Assembly: GCA_005879095.1 (NCBI GenBank)
Contig: VBLM01000631.1
Coordinates: 1-16,576, forward strand
Direction: 5' to 3'
Length of the DNA: 16,576 nucleotides
Origin: Deltaproteobacteria bacterium
Lineage (GTDB): Bacteria; Myxococcota; Myxococcia; Myxococcales; 40CM-4-68-19
Below are positions 6,745-14,048 of this stretch, piece after piece. Both the position numbers and the translations under genes were made by a program. Under the pieces are notes generated by a model. That model had not been told where the DNA came from, did not search any database, and was given only the letters and a program-made list of their open reading frames with translations. The stretch's first letter is position 1. Every line of letters starts with the position of its first letter.

Positions 6745-8094
6745 ATGCAGTTGTCGCGATTCGTGGTGTCGTACAAGGATGTCCGGCCCGGGGAGCACGT
6801 CCTCTACAGCGTCCTCGAAGATCGGTACGTCGGTGTCGATGACCTGACGCTGCGCGCGCTTCCCCGCTGGGAGAGGGGCGACGAACCGGCCAGCGACGAC
6901 GAGCGCGAGGTCCAGGAAGCGCTGCTCGACGACGGTTTCCTCGTCCGCGGCCGAGCCGACGACGACGCGCACGTGCGCGCCTATCTCGACAAGGCGGCAG
7001 ACGGCATGCCCGGGACGCTGCTGGTCACGTTGATGCCGACGCTGCAGTGCAACCTGGCCTGCAACTACTGTTTCCAGAAAGATCACCCTGCTTTCACCAA
7101 GATGTCGCGCCCCACCGAGGACGCGACGCTGGAATGGGTGCTGCGGCTGGTCGACGAACGGCGTTTGAAAGCCATCAAGGTCCACTACTTCGGGGGCGAG
7201 CCCACGACGCGCAAGGACTTCTGCCTGCGCAGCGCCGAAGTCCTTTCCGCGGCGATGAAGGCGCGAGGCGGCAAGTTCGAGTGGACGATGACCACCAACG
7301 GCGTCCTGCTCGATGTCGCTTTCGCCAGGAAGATGGAGAGCTTCGGGCCCGGCACGTTCAAGATCACGCTCGACGGCGACAAGGAGACGCACGACAAGGA
7401 GCGCATCTATCGCGACGGCCGCGGCTCCTTCGACGTCATCTTCGAGAACGTGGTCGCGCTGGCGAAAGCCGGCTGCAAGGTGCGGATCGGCGGGAACTTC
7501 TATCCCGACCAGGCGGCCTCGTTCGAGCGGCTCCTCGACCGGATCGAACAGTCGGGAGTGGCTCGACTTCTGGACGGTGTGCGCTTCAAGCCGGTGGTCG
7601 ACACACAGCACCAGGAATCCGGCAGTTGCACCAACTGCTCCTACAAGGGCGAGACGCAGACTCTGGTCCAACTCAACCGGAGTGTCGAGAAGCGCAAGAT
7701 GGCGGCGCCCGTGCTGCAGGGCGAGCTGCTCGAGTCGATGCTCGGACCCTGCGAATTGCACTGGAAGAACAGCTACACCATCGATCCCGAGGGCAACGTC
7801 TACAAGTGCCCGGCGGTGGCCGGAATGCCCGACCTGGCGGTGGCGCAGGTGGCGTCTTCCGCGACCGAAAAGATCGCGCCGCTGGTCGAATTGCGGCCGT
7901 GGGAACAGTGCGGCGACTGCCCGTACCTGCCGGTCTGCGTCGGCGGCTGCCTCGGCGGCCAGTTCCTCAAGACGCGCCGCCGCGACCAGGTCGCCTGCAA
8001 GAAAGAGATGTTCGAGAAGAGCTTCCGCGAGACCGTCGTCCACCGGTACCTCGCGGAGTTCACGGAAGAAAAGGAGTGGACCGAAGCAGCCTGA
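6745..8094 (+). CDS. Radical SAM/SPASM peptide maturase
   Basis: This 449-residue enzyme is predicted to modify a ribosomal peptide. Residues 1-85 form a small N-terminal domain (MQLSRFVVSYKDVRPGEHVL, then a 'DDGFLV' strand) resembling the PqqD-like recognition elements found at this position in RiPP maturases. The radical SAM core has CNLACNYC (C102, C106, C109) for the SAM-binding 4Fe-4S cluster and FGGEP (149-153). The C-terminal SPASM domain has the full seven-cysteine pattern: C336, C355 (after GNVYK), C389-x2-C392-x5-C398-x3-C402 and C418, for two auxiliary clusters. An extra pair, C295 and C298 (SCTNC), precedes SPASM. Family members make thioether, C-C or ether cross-links on short peptides. 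The likely substrate is encoded 24 bases downstream. ATG 6745 has AGGGGG five bases upstream. Confidence 0.9.
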   Translation: MQLSRFVVSYKDVRPGEHVLYSVLEDRYVGVDDLTLRALPRWERGDEPASDDEREVQEALLDDGFLVRGRADDDAHVRAYLDKAADGMPGTLLVTLMPTLQCNLACNYCFQKDHPAFTKMSRPTEDATLEWVLRLVDERRLKAIKVHYFGGEPTTRKDFCLRSAEVLSAAMKARGGKFEWTMTTNGVLLDVAFARKMESFGPGTFKITLDGDKETHDKERIYRDGRGSFDVIFENVVALAKAGCKVRIGGNFYPDQAASFERLLDRIEQSGVARLLDGVRFKPVVDTQHQESGSCTNCSYKGETQTLVQLNRSVEKRKMAAPVLQGELLESMLGPCELHWKNSYTIDPEGNVYKCPAVAGMPDLAVAQVASSATEKIAPLVELRPWEQCGDCPYLPVCVGGCLGGQFLKTRRRDQVACKKEMFEKSFRETVVHRYLAEFTEEKEWTEAA

Positions 8095-8108
8095 ATCCTT
8101 TCACCTAC

Positions 8109-8112
8109 GGAG
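8109..8112 (+). promoter_or_regulatory. Ribosome binding site of the small peptide gene
   Basis: GGAG lies 6 bases before ATG 8119, ideal spacing. It is one of the clearest Shine-Dalgarno sequences in the window and the main reason to accept so short an open frame as a gene. Confidence 0.7.
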
Positions 8113-8118
8113 TCCCCA

Positions 8119-8196
8119 ATGAAGATCAAGCGTTCGAATCGCAAGAGCACCCGCCGCGCCATGTGGTGCCCGATGATGGTTGACAACAACCCTTAG
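8119..8196 (+). CDS. Candidate RiPP precursor peptide (25 residues)
   Basis: A 25-codon frame with ATG, stop TAG and a good ribosome site lies directly after the maturase gene. The first 14 residues form a very basic leader (MKIKRSNRKSTRRA, seven Lys/Arg) with no hydrophobic stretch. The last 11 residues, MWCPMMVDNNP, look like a core: one Trp, one Cys, three Met, a Pro and an acidic/amide end. Trp and Cys are residues that radical SAM/SPASM enzymes commonly cross-link (cyclophane or thioether). A single Cys allows at most one thioether ring. I do not recognise this core from any named family. No protease or dedicated exporter is seen nearby, so processing and destination are unknown. The assignment as precursor rests on position, size, leader/core look and ribosome site. 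Confidence 0.72.
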   Translation: MKIKRSNRKSTRRAMWCPMMVDNNP

Positions 8197-8206
8197 GCAA
8201 ACCTAA
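8193..8206 (+). promoter_or_regulatory. Small stem-loop at the stop codon of the peptide gene
   Basis: TTAGG-CAAA-CCTAA forms a 5-bp perfect stem with a 4-base loop and overlaps the TAG stop. No U-tract follows, so it is not an obvious terminator. It could stabilise the upstream mRNA or set the ratio of peptide to lipoprotein. It is short and may be chance. Confidence 0.3.
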
Positions 8207-8216
8207 AGCTCGCGCA

Positions 8217-9464
8217 TTGCGTGGGCTCGGGATTGCACTCTGCGTCGCGGCCTGTTCGGTTCGTCCGACCGCGCCGACACAGCTTCGGATCGCAGTCTCG
8301 GGACCTCTGGAAAAAGTCGGTCCAGAGTTCTTCGCGCGAAGTTGGGCGGGGGTGGCGCAGCCGTGGGTCTTCGAGCCTCTCGTTCGCCTGGGACCAGATG
8401 GCGTTATCGTTCCGGCGCTGGCCTCGCGGTTCGCGCTCGCGGAGCACAACGCTCTGCGGCTCTGGCTGCGAGCCGATGCGAAGTTCAGCGACGGCGCGCC
8501 GCTCACCTTCGAGGACGTGGCGACTTCTCTTGCTCAAAACCACCTTCGCGTTGCGAAGGAAGACGGTGCGGTGCTCGTCTCGTCCGACGACGTATCATTG
8601 CCGATCGATCTGCTGATCTCGCGGGCATTCGTATTTCGACGCAGCGGAGCGGCATATCTCGGGACGGGCCCGTTCGTGCCGGTCGAGCAGGACGCTGCGC
8701 ACATCCGGCTCGAACGGCGCAATCCCGCTGGTCGACTGGTGCAGTCGGTGTCCCTCCTGTCGTATCCGAAACCGCAGGATGCTTTTGCGCACACCCTGAA
8801 GGGGGACGCGGACGTGCTGCCGGACGCGGATGCCCGCTGGCTGGAGTTTTTCGAGAACGTGCCGCGGTTTAGGATCGAGCGTGAACCAGGCGCTCACGCG
8901 AACGCGATCGCGTTCAATCTGCACCATTTGTCGCGGACTGAACGAACCGACCTCGTTGCCGCGCTGCGCAACGACGATCTCAGAAGGCTTTCGTTCGGAA
9001 ATGACTGCCAGCCGCCTCCACAAAGGCTCGAATTCAAGCCACCACCCAAGGGCCGGCCGCTCGACGTGCTGGCAACCCCGATCCACGAACGCTTCGCGCT
9101 CGCAGTTCGCCGCGAATTGGGAGGCCGCGGAGGGAGCGTCCAGATTCTGGACGTCCAAGATTACTTTCGAGCGATCCGCGGCGGCAACTTCGACCTGGTG
9201 GCGGTGAGACCGATCATCTGGCCGCAGATCACGTCCGTCGTGAACTGGCGCACTGGAGCGGCCGGAAACGTCTTCGGCTACTCGAACCCCGAGGTCGATG
9301 CCGCGCTTGATCGGCGCGATTGGACCGCTGCACAGCGGGCGCTGGATGCCGATCCCCCCATGGCAGTCGTGTGCACGCCATCGTACGTGATCGTCGCCGA
9401 TTCGCGCATCACAGCCGCCAGCTACAGCCTCGATACCCTGCCGGAGTGGGAGGTTGCGAATTGA
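8217..9464 (+). CDS. Extracytoplasmic solute-binding lipoprotein (SBP family 5-like, peptide-binding type)
   Basis: The 415-residue protein opens with a short lipoprotein signal (MRGLGIALCVAAC, lipobox V-A-A-C, C13), so it should be anchored in the envelope. Family-5 (DppA/OppA-like) landmarks follow: FEPLVRLGPDGVIVPALASRF (52-72) and LRLWLRADAKFSDGAPLTFEDVATSL (80-105). The C-terminal part has GYSNPEVDAALDRRDW. It is shorter than usual members (about 500 residues or more), and no ABC permease or ATPase gene is next to it. A role as binding partner or sensor for the adjacent kinase is therefore more likely than transport; this is inference. TTG 8217 is the only start available after the in-frame stop at 8181-8183. 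The 3' end overlaps the kinase start (TTGA). The sequence has slightly less extreme base composition than the kinase gene. Confidence 0.75.
   Translation: MRGLGIALCVAACSVRPTAPTQLRIAVSGPLEKVGPEFFARSWAGVAQPWVFEPLVRLGPDGVIVPALASRFALAEHNALRLWLRADAKFSDGAPLTFEDVATSLAQNHLRVAKEDGAVLVSSDDVSLPIDLLISRAFVFRRSGAAYLGTGPFVPVEQDAAHIRLERRNPAGRLVQSVSLLSYPKPQDAFAHTLKGDADVLPDADARWLEFFENVPRFRIEREPGAHANAIAFNLHHLSRTERTDLVAALRNDDLRRLSFGNDCQPPPQRLEFKPPPKGRPLDVLATPIHERFALAVRRELGGRGGSVQILDVQDYFRAIRGGNFDLVAVRPIIWPQITSVVNWRTGAAGNVFGYSNPEVDAALDRRDWTAAQRALDADPPMAVVCTPSYVIVADSRITAASYSLDTLPEWEVAN
9448..9453 (+). promoter_or_regulatory. Ribosome binding site that decides the kinase start
   Basis: GGGAGG sits 7 bases before TTG 9461. 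The ATG at 9485 has no such site in front, so TTG 9461 is taken as the start despite being a rare codon. Confidence 0.6.
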
Positions 9465-11017
9465 CGACGCGGCGGCGGATCGCGATGCGCCTGGCGGCGT
9501 TGGTCGCGCTGAGCGGGCTGTTGCCCATCGCGCTGCTGGCGGGCATCGGGCTGCAGATCGTGCGCCGCCGCGGCGAGAACGCCTCGCGCGAGGCGCTGCA
9601 GGCCATCGCCGAACAGGCGGCGGCGCGGATCGCGGCGTACATCGCGCAGCAGCGCGAGATGCTGCGGGCGCTCGGCATGGCCATCGGCGGCGAAGCCGAT
9701 GCGGCGCGCCGGCTGGCCGACGTCTCGCTCGACGCGCCCAGCCTGGGCAAAGTGAGGCTGGTCACGCCCGAGACGCCGCCGGCGCAATTGCCGCCCGCAC
9801 TCGAGCCCGAGCAGGTGGCGAAAGCGCTCTCCGGCGCCGAGGTCGTCTCCCGCACGTATCTGGCCGATCTGGCGCCGGCGATGGACGCCTGCGTCCCATC
9901 GGGAAAGCCCCAGCGGACGGTCTGCTCCACACTCGATCTGCTCGAGCTGCAGCGGCAGGTGCAGCGGATCCACGTCGGCGATTCCGGGTACGCGCTGGCA
10001 TTCGATCGCACCGGACGCCTGCTCGCCGCCGGCGCCGGGACCTTGCGTGCGGCGGTCCTCAGCGGCGAGCCGGTGGCGGAATCGACCGGCGCGCTCGCGC
10101 TCACCGGGGGCGGCACCGCGCCAAGCCGCCTGAAGAGCAATTCCGGCGCAGAGGTGATCGCCGGTTGGGCGTACCTGCCGGACCTCGGCTGGACCATCGC
10201 CGTCGAGCAGCCGGTGGACGAGGCGCTGCGCGGCGCGCGGACGGCGCTCTTCTGGCTCGGCGTCGGCGGGCTGGCGATGCTGATCCTCTCCGTCTCGCTC
10301 GGCGTTCAGCAGGCGCTGCGGATGCTGGCGGCGCTGGAGCTGGAAGAGCGTTTCCGCACGGCAGGCCAGATCGCGGCCGGCATCACGCACGATCTGGGAC
10401 ACCGGCTGGCGATCCTGAAGCAGACCCGCGAGCTGGCGGAGACGAACGATCCGTCGTACATGCCGCGCATCCGCGATTCGCTCGGCGCCGAGGTCGAAAC
10501 GCTGCAGCGCTTCGTCTCCGATTTCGCCGATCTGACGCGCGAGGCGCGGCTCGCCGACTTCATGCCGCTGGAGTTGAACGCCTTCGCCGAGAGCGTGCGG
10601 CGCAGCGCGGAGCCGTACGCGGCCCAGGCGGGCGTGCGCGTCGAGCTGTTGCCGGCGCCGGCCGAGCTGTGGGTGCGCGGCGACCGCTACATGCTCGAGC
10701 GGGCGGCGCTCAACCTGGCGCGCAACGCCATCGAAGCCTCGCCCAAGGGTGCACGCGTGGCGCTCAAGGTCACGCAGGACAGCGGCCGCGGGGCGCTGCA
10801 CGTCGAGGACCAGGGCTCCGGCATCGCGGCCGCCCGGCTGCCGGCGCTGTTCGATTCGTTCACCTCGACCAAACGCACCGGCGCGCACGTCGGCATGGGT
10901 CTGCCCAACGTGCGCCGCATCGCCGTCGCGCACGGCGGCAACGTCACCGTCAAGAGCGAGGAAGGCAAAGGCAGCGAATTCACCATCGCGCTGCCGTTGC
11001 AGCCGCCCGGGGCCTAA
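9461..11017 (+). CDS. Transmembrane sensor histidine kinase with Cache-like extracytoplasmic domain
   Basis: The protein has 518 residues. TM1 spans about 11-34 and TM2 about 263-283. The 230-residue segment between them resembles a double-Cache sensor (HVGDSGYALAFDRTGRLLAAG, 171-191; AGWAYLPDLGWTIAVEQP, 234-251) and has two cysteines, C144 and C155, that could form a disulphide. After TM2 come the H-box ITHDLGHRLA (H310), N-box LNLARNAIEA (N422), G1 box VEDQGSGI, F-box LFDSFTST and G2 box HVGMGLP. All catalytic boxes are intact. It is an NtrB/DctB-like kinase, and such kinases usually pair with NtrC-type regulators like the one encoded head-on at 11014-12399. The gene is translationally coupled to the lipoprotein gene, so the two probably form one sensor unit. 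Its stop overlaps the stop of the regulator gene. Confidence 0.88.
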   Translation: MTTRRRIAMRLAALVALSGLLPIALLAGIGLQIVRRRGENASREALQAIAEQAAARIAAYIAQQREMLRALGMAIGGEADAARRLADVSLDAPSLGKVRLVTPETPPAQLPPALEPEQVAKALSGAEVVSRTYLADLAPAMDACVPSGKPQRTVCSTLDLLELQRQVQRIHVGDSGYALAFDRTGRLLAAGAGTLRAAVLSGEPVAESTGALALTGGGTAPSRLKSNSGAEVIAGWAYLPDLGWTIAVEQPVDEALRGARTALFWLGVGGLAMLILSVSLGVQQALRMLAALELEERFRTAGQIAAGITHDLGHRLAILKQTRELAETNDPSYMPRIRDSLGAEVETLQRFVSDFADLTREARLADFMPLELNAFAESVRRSAEPYAAQAGVRVELLPAPAELWVRGDRYMLERAALNLARNAIEASPKGARVALKVTQDSGRGALHVEDQGSGIAAARLPALFDSFTSTKRTGAHVGMGLPNVRRIAVAHGGNVTVKSEEGKGSEFTIALPLQPPGA

Positions 11018-12399
11018 TCCTCGCCGTCGTCTTCGTGCACCAGGCCGTACGACTTGAGCTTGGCCTTCAAGGTCGAATAGCCGATCCCCAGCTGCTGCGC
11101 GGTCAGCTTCCGGTTCCACTGGTTCCGCTTCAGCGCCTTCTTCAGGAAGCTCTTCTCGAAGGCAAGGATGGCCGCCTCCAGGCTCTGCTGCTCACTCTGC
11201 AATTCCTGCAGTGAGCCGGGCTCGATGGCGAAGTCGTACGGCAGATCCGACTCCTCGATCACCTCCGAGTCGCACACCACCGTCATCCGCGACATCACGT
11301 TCTCCAGCTCGCGGATATTGCCCGGCCAGCGGTAGCGCTCGAGCAATTGCAGCGCCCCGTCGGAGAGCGACTGCGGCGGCCGGCCGTGCTCGGCGGCGGC
11401 GCGGGCGAGAAAGTGCGAGGCGAGGTCGCGGATGTCTTCCGGCCGCTCGCGCAGCGGCGGCACCTCGATGGGAACGACTTTCAGCCGCCAGTACAGGTCT
11501 TCGCGGAAGGTGCCCTCGCGCACCCGCTTCGGCAGATCGCGGTTGGTGGCGCAGATCACGCGCAGGTCGAGCTGGATCGGCTTCTCGCCGCCGACCCGCT
11601 CGATCTCGTGCTCCTGGAGCGCGCGCAGGATCTTGCTCTGCAAATCCATCGCCAGATCACCGATCTCGTCGAGGAAGAGCGTCCCGCTGTTGGCCAGCTC
11701 GAACTTGCCCAGCTTCTGCTTGTCGGCGCCGGTGAACGAGCCGCGCTCGTGGCCGAACAGCTCGCTCTCGACCAGGTTGGCCGGAATCGCCGGCAGGTTG
11801 ACGGCCACGAACGGACCGGTCTTGCGATCGCTGCGGGCGTGGATGTAGCGCGCCAGCACTTCCTTGCCGGTGCCGGTCTCGCCGCTGATCAGCACCGTCA
11901 CCGGCTTGGCCGCGATCTTGTCGCCCACCTGCACCACGCCGCGCATCCGGCCCGAGCTCCCCAGCACCATCGGGCGCGCGACGATGGTCCGCTCGACGTC
12001 GCTGAGCCGCTCCAGCTCGCGGCCCGCGCGCAGCTGCATGAGCGTCTTGCGCACGCGCGCGATCAGCTCCGGCGGCGAGAAGTCCTTGGTGACGTAGTCG
12101 AGCGCGCCGGTATGCATCGCTTCCACCGCGACGGCGATGTCCTTGATCACCGAGAGCATGATCACGCCGACGTCGGGATGGCGCTCGCGCATGATCCGCA
12201 GCGCCTCGAGGCCGCCCATGCCCGGCATCTGCACGTCGAGCAGCACCAGATCGAACGCCGTCGTGCGCATCCGCTGCAGGCCTTCCTCGCCCGAGGAGGC
12301 CATCGCCGACTTCATTCCGCCGCGATCGAGGATGAAGTGGATGTTCTGGCGAATGGTCGCATCGTCGTCGACGATGAGGATGGTGGCGACCTTCGACAT
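11014..12399 (-). CDS. NtrC-family sigma-54-dependent response regulator
   Basis: This 461-residue protein has three domains. The receiver (1-120) has the acidic pocket D11-D13, phospho-acceptor D55 (LLDVQMPG) and K105. The AAA+ domain has Walker A GETGTGKE (173-180), the sigma-54-contacting loop GSFTGA (220-225; GAFTGA is usual), Walker B LFLDEIGD (241-248) and the WRL arginine region. The Fis-type helix-turn-helix lies near the end ([20 protein letters not shown], 429-448). Phosphorylated members hydrolyse ATP to open sigma-54 promoters. ATG 12399 is chosen where receiver homology starts, 2 bases after the msrQ stop. It should thus be co-transcribed with msrPQ and is convergent with the kinase gene (4-base overlap of stops). 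Likely targets are the two sigma-54-like promoters at 6489-6731; this is inference. Confidence 0.9.
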   Translation of the reverse strand: MSKVATILIVDDDATIRQNIHFILDRGGMKSAMASSGEEGLQRMRTTAFDLVLLDVQMPGMGGLEALRIMRERHPDVGVIMLSVIKDIAVAVEAMHTGALDYVTKDFSPPELIARVRKTLMQLRAGRELERLSDVERTIVARPMVLGSSGRMRGVVQVGDKIAAKPVTVLISGETGTGKEVLARYIHARSDRKTGPFVAVNLPAIPANLVESELFGHERGSFTGADKQKLGKFELANSGTLFLDEIGDLAMDLQSKILRALQEHEIERVGGEKPIQLDLRVICATNRDLPKRVREGTFREDLYWRLKVVPIEVPPLRERPEDIRDLASHFLARAAAEHGRPPQSLSDGALQLLERYRWPGNIRELENVMSRMTVVCDSEVIEESDLPYDFAIEPGSLQELQSEQQSLEAAILAFEKSFLKKALKRNQWNRKLTAQQLGIGYSTLKAKLKSYGLVHEDDGED

Positions 12400-12401
12400 T
12401 G

Positions 12402-12992
12402 TTACGACTGTAGCACCCGTCGCCTCGCCGTCTCTATGACTCGCGTGAGCAGGAGGACGGCCATGACCGCCATCCAGAGGAGCGTCTCGACCCGGGGCGT
12501 CTTGAAGCGCAAGAGAAAATGGAAGCTCGCGGTGCCGCCGGCGACGTAGACCAGCCGGTGCAGGCGCTTCCAGCGGCGGAAGCCGAGCCGCTTCTGCCAT
12601 CCCTTGGTCGAGGTGATCGCGAGCGGAAGCAGCATCAACCAGGTCAGCATGCCGAGCATGATGAACTTGTGCTTGAGGACGTCCTTGACGATGTCGTGGA
12701 CGTCGAAGCCCTGGTCGAGGCCGACGTAGGTCAAGAGGTGCAGGCAGGCGTAGAAGAAGCAGAAATCGCCGAGCAGCTTGCGGATGCGGATCGGCCACGA
12801 CCACTTGAAGACGATCTGCGCGGGCGTGCAGGCGAGCGTCAGCGCCAGCAGCACGAAGGTGATGTAGCCGAGGTCGTTGAGCACGACCGCGATCGGGTCC
12901 GCGCCGAAGCCAACGGTGAGCGCCTGCACGCCGAGCCAGATCGCCGGGACGCAGCAGGCGGCGAAAGCGATCGGGACGATGCGCTCTTTCAT
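12402..12992 (-). CDS. msrQ: MsrQ, haem-binding membrane subunit of periplasmic methionine sulfoxide reductase
   Basis: MsrQ (YedZ) passes electrons from the quinone pool or flavin to MsrP across the inner membrane. This 196-residue protein has about six hydrophobic helices of the ferric-reductase-like fold. Conserved histidines for haem b are H85 (YACLHLLTY), H145 (KRLHRLVYV) and H158 (ASFHFLL). KLLGDFCFFYACLHL and RRWKRLHRLVY are typical of the family. ATG 12992 shares a base with the msrP stop (TGATG), confirming the msrP-msrQ operon. The frame runs open far upstream inside msrP, but that is a shadow. Its TAA stop is followed after 2 bases by the response-regulator ATG, an unusual extension of this operon. 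Confidence 0.92.
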   Translation of the reverse strand: MKERIVPIAFAACCVPAIWLGVQALTVGFGADPIAVVLNDLGYITFVLLALTLACTPAQIVFKWSWPIRIRKLLGDFCFFYACLHLLTYVGLDQGFDVHDIVKDVLKHKFIMLGMLTWLMLLPLAITSTKGWQKRLGFRRWKRLHRLVYVAGGTASFHFLLRFKTPRVETLLWMAVMAVLLLTRVIETARRRVLQS

Positions 12993-13912
12993 CAGTAGAA
13001 TTTTTTCAGATCCATTGCGGCATAGAGCGGGGCGACTTCGCTGTAGCCGTTGAACATCAGCGTCTTGCGGCGGAGGATCTCGCCGATGCGACGCTCCTTG
13101 GCCTGGCTCCAGCGCGGATGGTCCACGTCGGGGTTGACGTTGGCGTAGAAGCCGTACTCCACACCGCCCGCGTATTGGCTCCAGGTGGTGGGCGGCTGCG
13201 TTTCCTGGAGGCGGATTTTGACGATGCTCTTCGCCGATTTGAAACCATACTTCCAGGGTACGACGAGGCGGATGGGGGCGCCGTCCTGGTTCGGCAGCTG
13301 CTCGCCGTAGAGGCCGACGGCGAGGATGGCGAGCGGGTGCATCGCTTCGTCGATGCGCAGGCCTTCGAGGTAGGGAAAGGGAATACCGGCGTACCCTTTC
13401 ACGCCGGGCATCGACGGCTGGACCACCGTCTCGAAGGCGACGTACTTGGCGCGGCTGGTCGGCTCGTGTTTTTTCAGGAAGTCGGCGAGCGGAAAACCGT
13501 CCCACGGGATGACCATCGACCAGGCTTCGACGCAACGGAGCCGGTAGATGCGCTCCTCGGCGGGAAATGCCTTCAGGATCTCGTCGATGTCCCACTTCTT
13601 CGGCTTGCCGACCTCGCCGGTGACTTCGACCGTCCACGGCCGCGTCTTCAGCGTGGCGGCATTTTCCGAGGGGTCGCCCTTGTCGGTGCCGAGCTCGTAG
13701 AAGTTGTTGTAGGTGGTGATGTCCTCGAAGGGCGTCAATTTTTCGTCGACGGCGTATTTCGGATTCGGCTTTACGCCGGCAAGCTTCGGCCCGTGGTCCA
13801 CTTTCGTCCGCGCCAACGCGGCTGCGGATCCGAGCAACGTCGCTCCCGCGCCCAGCTTCAGGAAGTCACGACGCCGCAAATAGAGAGATTTCGGAGTGAT
13901 CTGCATATCCAC
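12992..13912 (-). CDS. msrP: MsrP, periplasmic molybdenum-cofactor methionine sulfoxide reductase
   Basis: MsrP (YedY) reduces protein-bound methionine sulfoxide in the periplasm. It repairs damage by hypochlorite and other oxidants. The 306-residue precursor has a twin-arginine signal ([13 protein letters not shown], residues 11-23) and a hydrophobic stretch. The Moco-ligating cysteine C127 lies in [15 protein letters not shown], followed by the sulfite-oxidase-fold motifs [18 protein letters not shown] and [16 protein letters not shown] give GTG 13912, which has GGA eight bases upstream. ATG 13906 ([10 protein letters not shown]) is an equally good start, matching the usual start of the family. 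It is first of a three-gene unit msrP-msrQ-regulator. The palindromic repeat lies just upstream, separating it from the zinc-knuckle gene. Confidence 0.93.
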   Translation of the reverse strand: MDMQITPKSLYLRRRDFLKLGAGATLLGSAAALARTKVDHGPKLAGVKPNPKYAVDEKLTPFEDITTYNNFYELGTDKGDPSENAATLKTRPWTVEVTGEVGKPKKWDIDEILKAFPAEERIYRLRCVEAWSMVIPWDGFPLADFLKKHEPTSRAKYVAFETVVQPSMPGVKGYAGIPFPYLEGLRIDEAMHPLAILAVGLYGEQLPNQDGAPIRLVVPWKYGFKSAKSIVKIRLQETQPPTTWSQYAGGVEYGFYANVNPDVDHPRWSQAKERRIGEILRRKTLMFNGYSEVAPLYAAMDLKKFY

Positions 13913-13952
13913 AGCTTACGTCCAAAGTCAGGAAAGGTTACGGCTTCAAGCG

Positions 13953-14037
13953 CACCGCGGAGGCGCGGAGGCCGCGGAGATTTTTTTGTAAAAAACAAAC
14001 CTCCGCGAAACTCCGCGCCCTCCGCGCCTCCGCGGTG
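13953..14037. repeat. Long GC-rich palindromic repeat with AT-rich centre
   Basis: The outer arms, CACCGCGGAGGCGCGGAGG (13953-13971) and its exact reverse complement (14019-14037), match over 19 bases. The match continues inward for 8 more positions with one mismatch. The centre is AT-rich (TTTTTTTGTAAAAAACAAA, 13981-13999). Arms are built of CCGCGGAG/GCGGAGG words. It resembles REP-like or miniature palindromic elements scattered in high-GC genomes and sits between two genes read leftward. It could also act as a transcription barrier. Confidence 0.75.
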
Positions 14038-14048
14038 AGATTTTGCTT

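Noticed and set aside
9422..11119. 565-residue open frame on the minus strand opposite the histidine kinase
   Set aside because: Antisense shadow: composition is Arg/Gln/Ala-rich without any domain, while the plus frame carries all kinase boxes.
12400..12804. N-terminal extension of the response regulator beyond ATG 12399
   Set aside because: The extra residues are the out-of-frame translation of msrQ; receiver homology begins at [13 protein letters not shown].
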